Source: Faecalibacterium hattorii (GTDB lineage: Bacteria > Bacillota > Clostridia > Oscillospirales > Ruminococcaceae). From it: a stretch of DNA of 64,000 bases. Made by a program: the position numbers and the translations under genes. A model generated the notes under the pieces. It was not told the DNA's origin, did no database searches, and saw only the letters and a list, made by a program, of their open reading frames with translations. Of the stretch, positions 45,901-52,706 are shown piece by piece (position 1 is the first letter of the stretch; the number at the start of each line of letters is the position of its first letter). The stretch lies in contig NZ_PRLC01000001.1 of the NCBI RefSeq assembly GCF_003287455.1, forward strand, positions 1 to 64,000, read 5' to 3'.

Positions 45901-47455
45901 CTACTTTCCCAATGGCATCCATGATGTTCCACAGGCTCTGCATCAGGTGCTGCCGTCCGGATACTTGGCTCATGCCCTTGGCGTAATCGATCAGGTTGAC
46001 CGTGCCCTTCTGCACTTCCTCGTTCAGCTTGGTCAGTGCATCGTAGTCCTTCCGGATGGCGTCCTTGTCGAGGTTCCGTGCATTCAGCTCCTTGTCGCTC
46101 AGTCCAAGGTAATTGCGCAGGGTCACAAGGGTGGAATCCAATCCATTTTGAAGCAGCTCCGCGTTCACGCCGCCTTCTTCCAGCGCCTTTGCAAAGCTGC
46201 CCGCCTCCTCGATGGATTCTTCCGTCACCGCGCCGCTGGCAAGGGCTACCTTCTGCAATACGGTGTCGTAGACCTCTGCTTGGTCGCCCAGCTTGCTGTT
46301 CAGCTGCTGCCACCCGCTGTCCAGCCCCTTCGAAAGCCGCTCGTTCAGTGCGTCGATGGGCGGCACAAAGATGTCATACAGCCGGTTCGCCAGTTCCGTC
46401 CACGTGTCCGTGGCCTCTTCCTTATTGCCGAAGATCAGCTCAAAGCTCCTCATCCACTTGGAGCTCACCGCGTCCTTCGTGGAGTCAATGGCTTCGGAAA
46501 AGCTCTTTGCCTGTTGAGCCGCCAGCGCGCTTCGTTCCGCCAGCTCGCCATACTGCCCGCTCAGCTTTTCCAGCGCTTCCGAGCTGGTCATGCCGGGGTT
46601 TTTCTGGGTCATCTCGTAGGCTGCTTCCATCATGGAGGCGTACTTTTCGAAGGTCTTTTCCATGACCTTCGTATTGGCCCACTTCTTCGAAAGGCTGGAT
46701 TCAAAGCTGCCGATGGTCACCTCGCCCTCTTTCAGGGTGCCCAGCTCCACGGCCGTGTCGATCAGTTCCTGTTTCAGGGCTTTCGTTGCCGTGCCCATCA
46801 GGTTCAGGCTCTTCCAGTCCTGAAGCTGTAAGTGTCCCGCGCTGTAACTCTGGGTCAGATTCCGGATGGTGCTCTGGAACGCAAAGCCGCTTTTGCCTGC
46901 GTCTGCCGTTGCGTTCGCAATGCCCATGATCATGGGGATCATCTTCTTGATGTCGCCGCCCGATGCCGTCATCTGTGAAAGTGCGCTGGTCATCTCGTTA
47001 AAGCTGAAACTGGTCTCATCCGAATACCACATCAGCTTGTTCAGGTAACCGTTGACCGTATCGATGCTGTCGCCGGTAGCATTCATGATGGTCTGGATGT
47101 TGCCGGTCTTCTCCACGTACTTGTTCCAGCCGCTCATCACCTGATCGAAGGACAGGCTCTTCACCATTTTTTCGCCCGCATCCACAAACTTGTTGGTGAT
47201 GTTCATCAGGGCGGTGGTGGCCACGATGTTCAGGGTCGAGAACTTGGACTCCAGCGTGTCCAGACTGCGCTGCATCGTGGAAAAATCCACATCTTCGGCG
47301 GCAGCGTCCAGCTTCTCGAAGCCCTTTTCCGCTCCCTTGAACTGAAGCTTTTCCATCAGCTTGTCGATGGTGCCGATGGTCTGTTTTGTGTTTTTCTCAA
47401 AGTTTTCGTTGTTGAACTGCATCTCAACAACGCGGCTGTCTACTTCTCTGCTCAT
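39959..47455 (-). CDS. Tail tape measure protein
   Basis: A 2,498-residue protein, the longest gene here. The N-terminal 350 residues show the tape-measure family segment (YSDETSFSFNEMTSAL, GHLQLQDWKSLNLMG), then coiled coils, several hydrophobic stretches (about 870-1,500), further coiled coils and a C-terminal helix-glycine region (GWIIAAIVAGVAVCAGLII). Its length implies a tail near 370 nm at the usual 0.15 nm per residue. ATG 47455 is set by the ATGA overlap with the upstream gene. The gene contains five exact TCAAAATGG motifs and one variant, each encoding Q-N-G. Confidence 0.93.
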   Translation of the reverse strand: MSREVDSRVVEMQFNNENFEKNTKQTIGTIDKLMEKLQFKGAEKGFEKLDAAAEDVDFSTMQRSLDTLESKFSTLNIVATTALMNITNKFVDAGEKMVKSLSFDQVMSGWNKYVEKTGNIQTIMNATGDSIDTVNGYLNKLMWYSDETSFSFNEMTSALSQMTASGGDIKKMIPMIMGIANATADAGKSGFAFQSTIRNLTQSYSAGHLQLQDWKSLNLMGTATKALKQELIDTAVELGTLKEGEVTIGSFESSLSKKWANTKVMEKTFEKYASMMEAAYEMTQKNPGMTSSEALEKLSGQYGELAERSALAAQQAKSFSEAIDSTKDAVSSKWMRSFELIFGNKEEATDTWTELANRLYDIFVPPIDALNERLSKGLDSGWQQLNSKLGDQAEVYDTVLQKVALASGAVTEESIEEAGSFAKALEEGGVNAELLQNGLDSTLVTLRNYLGLSDKELNARNLDKDAIRKDYDALTKLNEEVQKGTVNLIDYAKGMSQVSGRQHLMQSLWNIMDAIGKVVQPITEAFHELFPPADGDRIYSFAERLDLMTQKLIISDETAAKIKKTFKGVFSVLKVFTTALSKMGAVAKEAFGLALNALKPVGKVLLNVSAGFGEFLETVMQTVTGSGTLKEKLGGVKTALGKLLNPLSDLGGMMKSTKIAQYIGQFIEQGENATGVLGTLYSVGKRVFGMLSVLVQGVASGGTGILSGFGMAVGTLIGKLGSLGQTISDFIGLSMPTMEEFQQSLTGMPKNLAASMSEFASGFKSSMDKINGSVGDAFAPVKQFFTALKEGFDSITGTDVYRFMSLIDVGLLAVAINQVAKAMNSLKKMLQTPLTGMLDSISGTFKQLTSAIKTWQKNNASKTLVSMASAVLILAGAMYVMSRIDPDRFYTVSVVTMTSIVLLASAAKLLEPTAKKFNKAFDSLKSNVLNAAILWGTAAALIGLGVAVGSITKGLSNLVAALNEGDIAANAAALAIAATAVVALMLAMGELSKALMIGEKVINHKVLLSTAAEMIALGAAIKIVSTALEPLSQIKFTSLAKAGLAVVSLGGLLTSMATVVAAVQKLIGPTGFQNGAAIAAMASGIWIAARAVSSIANIKLVNLDAAMTSIKTLMLLMTTMSALSAKTKFTSGAAIFMMSSSLIVLAGAVELFAVMGDGAIDGLIKVAAGLTALTIASSMSTGGASSGAGILLTASALYVLAAAVEKFAALGIGELLRGGISALLGLGGLVGGLVVFTKFGIASALDGLGSAMIKMSAALLIMAPAIKLLGDADPESVGQALQVFLDGMLIAMLGGALLAAMPQLAVGLELLATAFWNFAKSLGVIALATAAMGVLSMFAGPICTAIINAAPDIQEALTTVVTMLCEVIKNCAGPIVEAFGALVRAVIPECWQLAKDGLSFLGVPETWGELFSGIGNAMKDAALGIFDWFGEIFEDDRPVGMAVNGIKSLGGKIVEAFQSFFGIASPSKVMAENGRYVLAGLQEGLQDEGALAKVKNAMHSVATAIRNVFTTFWGIHSPSDLAATDAENILEGAILGMADENARERLRQESYNAASEVNKGVGQALDEATATVQTKMQGLYQAFKAGNPLKGNAAYQNGIKDAAKELTDAQNNNVLIPGKNGITKAGNSSKTPSTLEQIQETVQNGVATLTQPVQSYIDETIDSLYQKTSDTVADVTGSTSKGHSGTSKSTKTAADNLVTEYSKKLKENKAKMDAADKEYKLWEATSGDTATAEELLAKKTESLTTEIANQTDRVAIAKEQYDKIVAEASSTDTQKSDAYATLLDEQTTLADLQHEKQETLFKAIKDRYGNEADTATDEYELWSALYEDTASVEEKSNKKIANIDRKLAAQAKVVTAAEDEYTALKAEFGEKSAKTQEAYRQWLEEQTTQQNLINEMNKAQLDAFDDALAVLEKHEKLVTNRQNMLAKIYGDGDLSQREEAYKAAVEKYGENSKEARKAATQGTMTAIIGVGTALDSMSYSLKKVTNRQTKYTEAVAKFGKDSDEALDAYADLQSEQYNFVGFAENLADAFEMDDSGKHMMMQLGYAISRNWKPIQNGFKTVMAKVQRSFPQLADKMAKAFGVATGEGFTNVVTDIFGVITAAVSGDWGQALTSGITAILDFAGSDFGQKIIANLAPLLMGLPKVFGELAAGGKTLTIMGKAVTVAGKGVGSLGLSLGGLIGEGGVLSKIISTVVQFAANLGPEGWIIAAIVAGVAVCAGLIIKNWDKVVEFFQNFGKWVSNLFSNIWNGIKKGFEGIGNFLSKAWEGTKKFVSGAIDTGKNFVKGLGEGIKNAATGVVNGVKTVCSNVANAVKNFWGIHSPSTLMAEMGGYICAGFAKGITDSSDGVNRSMEDVMSGAEGVALMAANSLLGALSTDDADEPLIRPVVDLSDVQNGADWINTNLGEDQSFALSAERSAGLAGSVARKAAQNRSAALEADTPDPNVMSNRDIVESVQALGEHVDGIAEAVRNMKLSLNGRQLVGGIIDEVDVQMGKRVRR

Positions 47456-47838
47456 TCCGTCCTCACCTCGCCCCACGCCCGTGCCGCGATCCGCTCAAAA
47501 ATGGGCCGCATGGCCGGGTTGATGTAATCCACGCCTTCTACATATCCGCCGTTCCGTGTCGCGTGTCCGTATTGCAGGATCACCGCGATGGGCACGCCGT
47601 CTACGATGTTCGCATTCCGCCATGTGATCGTGATCCGGTCTTTCCCCTTGGTTACGCCGTAACTCCAGCTGGCCGCCGTCTTGCCCGTGGCCTTCGGGGT
47701 CGCCTTGGCCAGTGCCTCCACGCCTTCCCGACCGTATTGGTCGAGGATGGCGTCAAGGTCCAGCTCCGAGCACCGCTTCAGAAACTTACGGCTCTTTTTC
47801 CAGTCGCCCTTTTGCTTGAAGATGATTACTTTCGCCAT
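47452..47838 (-). CDS. HK97 gp10-like / tail-completion protein
   Basis: A 128-residue basic protein: AKATPKATGKTAASW and the later NPAMRPIFE fit the HK97-gp10-like family, which joins tail to head. In most siphophages this gene lies with the head-tail joining genes; here it directly precedes the tape measure and overlaps its start by 4 bp. Confidence 0.7.
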   Translation of the reverse strand: MAKVIIFKQKGDWKKSRKFLKRCSELDLDAILDQYGREGVEALAKATPKATGKTAASWSYGVTKGKDRITITWRNANIVDGVPIAVILQYGHATRNGGYVEGVDYINPAMRPIFERIAARAWGEVRTE

Positions 47839-47879
47839 TGTGCTGTTCACCCTCTGTCATAGGGCCTCCATTTTGAAAA

Positions 47880-47998
47880 ATGCGCCCCATCTGGGAGCTG
47901 TCAGCTTTGCTGACTGAGGGGTTCCTCTAAGCAGAGCTCGCCCTTTGGGAGAGCTGCAAGCAACTGCGCCAACGGCGCATTGCGCGCTGAGAGGGCAA
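47880..47998. repeat. Stem-loop repeat, copy A
   Basis: Dispersed repeat in the gap between the gp10-like and chaperone genes. It contains gctgtcagctttgctgact, an inverted repeat around TTT, then a gagctc/gagagct helix and ends in gagagggcaag. The longest copy, with an extra gcgcc/ggcgc arm. Confidence 0.7.
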
Positions 47999-48014
47999 GC
48001 CCGCTGAAAGGACA

Positions 48015-48602
48015 TCATCCCCTCGTGTGCATCTTGGCTTTCCGCTGTGCGTTCAGCGCCCTCTGCTGGCTCATCCGCTCACCGGGTGTCATCTTCTTCT
48101 GCGGTGCATTCATCTCCTGTCCCACCCGGATCAGGGTCAAAAGCCGGTTCAGGTGCCACTTTTCGCACTCTTTCGGGATGCCCAGCGCGAACATCTGGGC
48201 GTATAGCACCTCGGCTGTGGTGGTCCCTCCGCGGGGAGGGCGGCGCTTGGGGCGGGCGGTTCGCTTGTCTTTTGGTTCGTTCGGTTTGGGTTCCCCGGCA
48301 AACCATGTGGCGGTCATCGGGTCGTCCATATATTCGTTAATGGCTGTCAGCTGTTCCCGTGTCAGTTTCCGGTATACGGCGGGGTCAGTCCCCTGCGTCA
48401 CGGTCATGCAGCGGATGTAATCGAGCTGCTGCTCCCGTGTCATACTTCCGGAACTGGTCAGGAATGGCACATGCCACTTGCTTTCCCATTTAGCCAAGGA
48501 GAGCAGGGAGTGCTCCAGCCGTAATTCCACCGGCTTTGTGTACTCGAACTCCTCTGTCCGGGGATTCCAGCTCTGTTCACCGGCAACGGTCAGTTTCAAC
48601 AT
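48015..48602 (-). CDS. Phage protein in the tail-assembly-chaperone position
   Basis: A 195-residue protein between the tail chaperone and gp10-like genes. It starts MLKLTVAGEQSWNPRTEEFEYT, and includes a lysine/arginine-rich linker (KDKRTARPKRRPP). In related phages such a gene follows the first chaperone (G/T-like pair), but here it has its own start, ribosome site and a spacer repeat instead of a frameshift. Function inferred from position. Confidence 0.6.
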   Translation of the reverse strand: MLKLTVAGEQSWNPRTEEFEYTKPVELRLEHSLLSLAKWESKWHVPFLTSSGSMTREQQLDYIRCMTVTQGTDPAVYRKLTREQLTAINEYMDDPMTATWFAGEPKPNEPKDKRTARPKRRPPRGGTTTAEVLYAQMFALGIPKECEKWHLNRLLTLIRVGQEMNAPQKKMTPGERMSQQRALNAQRKAKMHTRG

Positions 48603-48659
48603 CTTCTGCCTCTCCTTGGGGTGTCTAAATGAAGCGAGCCGCTCTCATGGGGCTCACAA

Positions 48660-48759
48660 AAAAATGCTCCCCATCGGGGAGCTGTCAGCTTTGCTGACTA
48701 AGGGGTTCTTCTAAGCAGGGCTCACCCCTTTGGGGGAGCTCCGCACTGAGAGGGCGATC
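48660..48759. repeat. Stem-loop repeat, copy B
   Basis: Copy of the same element in the gap after the tail chaperone: ctccccatcggggag, gctgtcagctttgctgact, ctcacccctttgggggag and gagagggcgatctt, each forming or closing a helix. Confidence 0.75.
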
Positions 48760-49194
48760 TTACTGCTCCACGGCAGAACCCTCGATCATGGTAAGGCCCG
48801 GCTGCGCGGGGGCGGCGGGCTTCTTCTCGTTCTTCATGCCTTCGGGCAAAATGCCTTCGAAGAATGCGGCGGCCTTGCTGTCATCGCCAACCAGCTCCAT
48901 GTACAGGTCACTGAAGGCCTGCGTGGCCATGAAGTCGTCCAGCACGGCCTGATTCTTGATGAACTTGCGGCCGTCGGGGCTCAGCACACCGTAGCTCTTG
49001 CAGATGATCTTCTTGAACATCTCGGCCAGTTCCAGCTGGCTCTTGGCGTCCACGATCCGGTGGATCATCTCCACGAAACCGCCCTCCGTGCCCAGCTGCA
49101 TCTCCATGATCTCAGCCTTCGTCAGGTTGAAATAGTAGGTTTCCGTGCGCTCGGTGCCGCCAAAATCGACGGTCTGCATCGTTTTCTTCAGCAT
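48760..49194 (-). CDS. Tail assembly chaperone-like protein
   Basis: A 144-residue protein directly after the major tail protein: MLKKTMQTVDFGG, YYFNLTKAEIMEMQ and a helical middle match the gpG-like chaperone family that binds the tape measure during tail assembly. A proline/alanine-rich tail ends it. AGGAG lies ten bases before the ATG. Confidence 0.75.
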   Translation of the reverse strand: MLKKTMQTVDFGGTERTETYYFNLTKAEIMEMQLGTEGGFVEMIHRIVDAKSQLELAEMFKKIICKSYGVLSPDGRKFIKNQAVLDDFMATQAFSDLYMELVGDDSKAAAFFEGILPEGMKNEKKPAAPAQPGLTMIEGSAVEQ

Positions 49195-49222
49195 GTTTGT
49201 TCTTCTCCTTTATTTTTATATG

Positions 49223-49296
49223 GAAGCAGGGCTCACCCCTTTGGGGGAGCTCCGCGACGCGCCGCCCTTGGCGGACGGAGCAGTGAGAGGGCGATC
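49223..49296. repeat. Stem-loop repeat, copy C (partial)
   Basis: The second half of the element only (ctcacccctttgggggag, then gagagggcgatctt) with a different internal arm (gccgcccttggcgg). It fills the gap after the major tail protein gene. Confidence 0.7.
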
Positions 49297-49962
49297 TTAC
49301 ACCGCAGCCTCGCTGGTGGTCACGAGGGTGATGATCTCCTCCGGAGTGGGCAGCGTTGCCTCTGCGTTCTCGGTGCCCCAGAGCTTGTCCTCGATGGCCT
49401 TCACGGTGGCAGCCTTCAGCTTCGAGCAGTCGATCTCCATGTGGGAAGTCGGGCGGAAACCGCTGACGTTGACCGGCGAAGTCGAGCACTCCCAGCTGAA
49501 GGTGATGGCGTCGGGGCTGTCATTGATAGAGGCATAGCTCTTCTCGGAGGGAGAGGCGGTGGAGTTCCATGCGATGTGGATCTTCTTGCCCACTTCATCG
49601 GAAACATCGTTGCCCACGGTGGTCACCCAGCTGAAGCCGAAGCCCTTGCGCTTCTGCTGGCCGATGGTCACGCCGGTCGCCACCTGTGCGGAGCCGTCGC
49701 AGGGCTCCCACTCCGGCGGGTAAGTGTAAGCCTCGATGGTGTAGGCGTACTCTTCGGCGCTGCGCAGGGATGCGTACTTGATGTCGTCGGCGTAGAGCTT
49801 GGTCTCCTCTGCGCCGGAGGGCGACTCGGTCACGGCGGTCAGGCCGTTCCAAGCTACGCCGTTTTCGTAGCTGCCGTCTTCCTTCATGGGGTACAGGGCA
49901 CCCATCTTGGTGCCCATTTCGTAGAACTTTTCGCCAATGGCGTCCCAAATCAGTCTGGACAT
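49297..49962 (-). CDS. Major tail protein
   Basis: A 221-residue tail-tube protein: MSRLIWDAIGEKFYEMG, GVAWNGLTAVTESPSGAEE and a beta-rich core with HIAWN and FSWECSTSPV are typical of siphophage tube subunits of the gp17/TP901 type. Position between joining genes and chaperone agrees. AGGAGG precedes the ATG by six bases. Confidence 0.85.
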   Translation of the reverse strand: MSRLIWDAIGEKFYEMGTKMGALYPMKEDGSYENGVAWNGLTAVTESPSGAEETKLYADDIKYASLRSAEEYAYTIEAYTYPPEWEPCDGSAQVATGVTIGQQKRKGFGFSWVTTVGNDVSDEVGKKIHIAWNSTASPSEKSYASINDSPDAITFSWECSTSPVNVSGFRPTSHMEIDCSKLKAATVKAIEDKLWGTENAEATLPTPEEIITLVTTSEAAV

Positions 49963-49975
49963 AGGTTACCTCCTA

Positions 49976-50296
49976 TCAGGTATAAAGTGTAAAAACGGTA
50001 TGGTATAAATTGTCCGAAACAAATTGGCGGTCGTACGCGCACTTCGGGAGTACAGATACGGCCGCCTTGAGTTTCGAATCGGGGTCCGCGTCGATCACGG
50101 TCACCGTATAAAACGGGTGCTGGATGTAAACGCGGTCGTTTGCGTGCCAGTTCTGGATCCGGCCCTCGCTGTACACGATGCAGGGGTATTTCATCCGGAG
50201 TCCGGTGGGAGGTTGGTAATACAGGTTTGCGCAGCCCGTGGTTTTGTTCATTACATCGCGCAAAAGCGCGTCCACATTCAAACGAACATCACTCAT
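49976..50296 (-). CDS. Head-tail joining / tail terminator-like protein
   Basis: A 106-residue protein (MSDVRLNVDALLRDV, YPCIVYSEG, HPFYTVTVID) with the size and beta pattern of tail-terminator/minor capsid proteins. GGGAGG lies eight bases ahead of ATG 50296. It overlaps the end of the upstream gene by 8 bp and precedes the tube gene. Confidence 0.65.
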   Translation of the reverse strand: MSDVRLNVDALLRDVMNKTTGCANLYYQPPTGLRMKYPCIVYSEGRIQNWHANDRVYIQHPFYTVTVIDADPDSKLKAAVSVLPKCAYDRQFVSDNLYHTVFTLYT

Positions 50297-50600
50297 TCCA
50301 CACACCTCCCAGCGTCAGGATCAAGCGCGGGTATTGTACCTTCACGCTCTCCACCTTCCATTTCCGTCCCCCGAACGTCGCATATCGCATGGCGTAGAGA
50401 TTGCTCTGAGCGAACGGATCGCCGAGGACGCTGAGTTGATTCGAGAGGGTCACGTCCTCGTTGATCTTGTCGCTGCCCTGCATCTGCCGCCCAAATTCCA
50501 CCACGTCGCCGTAATAGCGCCGCTCCGTGATATGCTCCACGTATACGCTGGGGGCCTCTTCGCTGGTATCAGCGAACCCGATCACTCCGCTCCATCTCAT
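50289..50600 (-). CDS. Head-closure-type protein
   Basis: A 103-residue protein starting MRWSGVIGFADTSEE, with a beta-rich body (KWKVESVKVQYPRLIL) like head-closure (gp16/DUF7253-type) proteins. An ATG at 50618 is also in frame and lies in a TCAAAATGG motif; the ATG at 50600 fits the family start better. The choice is uncertain. Confidence 0.6.
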   Translation of the reverse strand: MRWSGVIGFADTSEEAPSVYVEHITERRYYGDVVEFGRQMQGSDKINEDVTLSNQLSVLGDPFAQSNLYAMRYATFGGRKWKVESVKVQYPRLILTLGGVWNE

Positions 50601-50655
50601 AGCAGTCTCACTCTCCATTTTGATTTGTCACAGCTAACCTTTGGGGCCTAAAAAA

Positions 50656-50922
50656 TCAGGCCTCGTCCGCAGCCATGGTGCAGGTGGTGGCGGTGGTGCC
50701 GTCGGTCACGACCACACCGGCAGCCATCAGGGCCACAGGCAGGTAGGTCTTATCGGCAGCAACCACGATCAGACGGCCCAGCTTAAAGGCCTTCTCCACG
50801 TCGGCCTTCTTGGCCTGAACCTTGTGAGCCTCGTCCTCGTACAGCTTTTTGTCGGTGTGCAGATAGGCAACGTAGTTTGCCACGTGCAGGTCATGACCGG
50901 TCTCGTAGATGGTGTTCAGCAT
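50656..50922 (-). CDS. Small head-associated protein, unknown
   Basis: An 88-residue protein right after the capsid gene: MLNTIYETGHDL, a charged helix (KADVEKAFKLG) and a C-terminus rich in small residues. The position suggests a decoration or connector protein; no family is recognised. ATG 50922 has AAAGG eight bases ahead. Confidence 0.55.
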   Translation of the reverse strand: MLNTIYETGHDLHVANYVAYLHTDKKLYEDEAHKVQAKKADVEKAFKLGRLIVVAADKTYLPVALMAAGVVVTDGTTATTCTMAADEA

Positions 50923-50939
50923 ATTCATATCCTTTCTCT

Positions 50940-52706
50940 TTAAGCAGCCCACTCAACAGCCATGGCGCTGAACGGGGTGGTCAGTGCACCGGAGCAGCGG
51001 GTCTCGATCAGGTACTTCTGGGCGTTGAAGTCGATGTCGAAGTCATCGAACATGGAAACAGCGCCTCCCTTGTCTGCGCCCACGGTGTAGTCGGCGAGGT
51101 TCACGATCAGACAGACCAGTTCACCGCCCTTGGCACCCTTGCGGCCCTCCATCTCGGGGATGGTCATGATCTTAGAAACACGCAACTTGCGGGCCAGCGC
51201 GGCCTCGTCAGCATACAGCGTACGGCCGACGCCGTCCTCCAGCAGGAGCATCTCGGTCAGTGCGTCCTCGGTAGTGAACAGGGTGGGAGTGCCGGAGCCA
51301 CGATATTCCTTGCGGGAACGCAGGATCTGCTTGATCAGGGCCTTGTACTTGTCCTCCACGGTGGTCAGGCCGGTGGTCTTGCACTGGACCTTGATGGTAA
51401 ACAGGTCTGCGTCGTTGAACACAGGACGGATGCAGTTCTCGTCGATCTTGTCCTCAGAGGCAGCCAGACGGCCGTCGCCCAGCAGGTATGCCAGAGCCAG
51501 CTCACGGTTCAGCTTCAGGCGCATCTCCTGCTTCAGCCATGCCACCACGTCAAAGCTGTTGATGTCGATCACGTCGTCACGGTCCAGCTTCTGCTTCTTG
51601 TACACGGTGGTGGGGCTGGTGGAGCGGCGCAGCAGGCCAAAGACCTCTTCCTTCTTGAAGTTGCCCTTGATGTAACCCTTAGCGCGGGCATCGTCCTCGG
51701 TCAGGTCAGCAAACATGCTCTTGAACCGGCTGAAAGGAATGTGGTGCACAGCGCCCATGACCACGCTCACCCAGTCGTCGGGCTTGTCGATGATCCGGGG
51801 CGTGGTGTCCAGCAGGTGATCCTCGGGGAACAGCCAGTTGATGTTGTCGATGCTGTGGGTCAGCTCGTCACTGTCCATACCGGCATCCTCAAAGGCAGCC
51901 TTCATGGTGCCGTGGCTCTTTGCGGTCTTGACCACATTGTCGATTTCTTCCATGCTGTGCTTCAGCACGGTTGCGGTGGTATCCTTGTCAAAAACATTCT
52001 GCTTCACGGTTTCATCCTCCTCACCGTTATCTTCGCCGCCGTCCGCTTTCTCAAGGGCCAAGCCCACGAATGCGTGGCAGCATTCCTTCTGCTCGTCGGT
52101 CATGCTGTTGTAGACCTCTTTGAGCGTCTTGCCTTCGTTCTGTTTTCCGTCCGCCATTTTGGCTTCCTCCTGTTTATGTTCGCCGTCATCCGCGCTGTGG
52201 GTCAGCTCTTCCAGCGGGTTGCCGTCCGGGTCCATCCCGTGCTCAAGGCTCAGCGCCGTGTCCGAGATGATGAACGCCTCCCCGCCCTCATAGTCCTCGT
52301 CGGCCGAGTGCTTGATGACTTCGTCGATGATCGCGCCGGGGTTGCAGCCCGCCAGTACGAGGCTCACCTCCTGAACGAAGCCGTGCTTCACGGTCTTCCC
52401 CACCTTCTGCAAGCCGTTGGCGTAGATGGAAAAAGCGTTCAGGTCACCGCTTTCCACGCACTTCCGCGCCGTGCGGCCGGTGTCCGTGTCGTTGAACTTG
52501 GCATAGCAGTACACGCCGCCGGGGCGGTTTTCCAGCAGACAGTGGCCGATCACGTTGCCGATGTCGCTGTGGTCGTGGTTGTACACCATGGGCACCACCT
52601 TGCCGTCGCACTCTTTGAATGCGTCCTGCGCAATGGTCAGCCCGTCGTAGCAGCGGGTGTTCGCTTTGGTCGCCCAGCCGCTGCAATCGTAGTCAAAATT
52701 AACCAT
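50940..52706 (-). CDS. Prohead protease-major capsid protein fusion
   Basis: A 588-residue fusion. Residues 1 to about 135 are an HK97-type (S78/U35) prohead protease with catalytic histidine in NHDHSD and serine in QEVSLVLAG. An acidic, low-complexity link (about 140-245) plays the delta/scaffold part. About 280-588 are the HK97-fold capsid (FSRFKSMFADL, GSGTPTLFTTEDAL, MFDDFDIDFNAQKY). An internal ATG at 52157 with AGGAGG eight bases ahead would give a scaffold-capsid product without protease. ATG 52706 lies in a TCAAAATGG motif. Confidence 0.85.
   Translation of the reverse strand: MVNFDYDCSGWATKANTRCYDGLTIAQDAFKECDGKVVPMVYNHDHSDIGNVIGHCLLENRPGGVYCYAKFNDTDTGRTARKCVESGDLNAFSIYANGLQKVGKTVKHGFVQEVSLVLAGCNPGAIIDEVIKHSADEDYEGGEAFIISDTALSLEHGMDPDGNPLEELTHSADDGEHKQEEAKMADGKQNEGKTLKEVYNSMTDEQKECCHAFVGLALEKADGGEDNGEEDETVKQNVFDKDTTATVLKHSMEEIDNVVKTAKSHGTMKAAFEDAGMDSDELTHSIDNINWLFPEDHLLDTTPRIIDKPDDWVSVVMGAVHHIPFSRFKSMFADLTEDDARAKGYIKGNFKKEEVFGLLRRSTSPTTVYKKQKLDRDDVIDINSFDVVAWLKQEMRLKLNRELALAYLLGDGRLAASEDKIDENCIRPVFNDADLFTIKVQCKTTGLTTVEDKYKALIKQILRSRKEYRGSGTPTLFTTEDALTEMLLLEDGVGRTLYADEAALARKLRVSKIMTIPEMEGRKGAKGGELVCLIVNLADYTVGADKGGAVSMFDDFDIDFNAQKYLIETRCSGALTTPFSAMAVEWAA
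52157..52170 (-). promoter_or_regulatory. Internal ribosome site and start for capsid
   Basis: Minus-strand AGGAGGAAGCCAAAATG (AGGAGG, eight-base spacer, ATG at 52157) inside the protease-capsid gene, in frame, at the start of the delta-like region (MADGKQNEG). Better than most true starts here. Confidence 0.6.

Noticed and set aside
47880-48759. CRISPR array made of the stem-loop repeats
   Set aside because: Only a few copies, unequal spacing, genes between them and no spacers of constant length.
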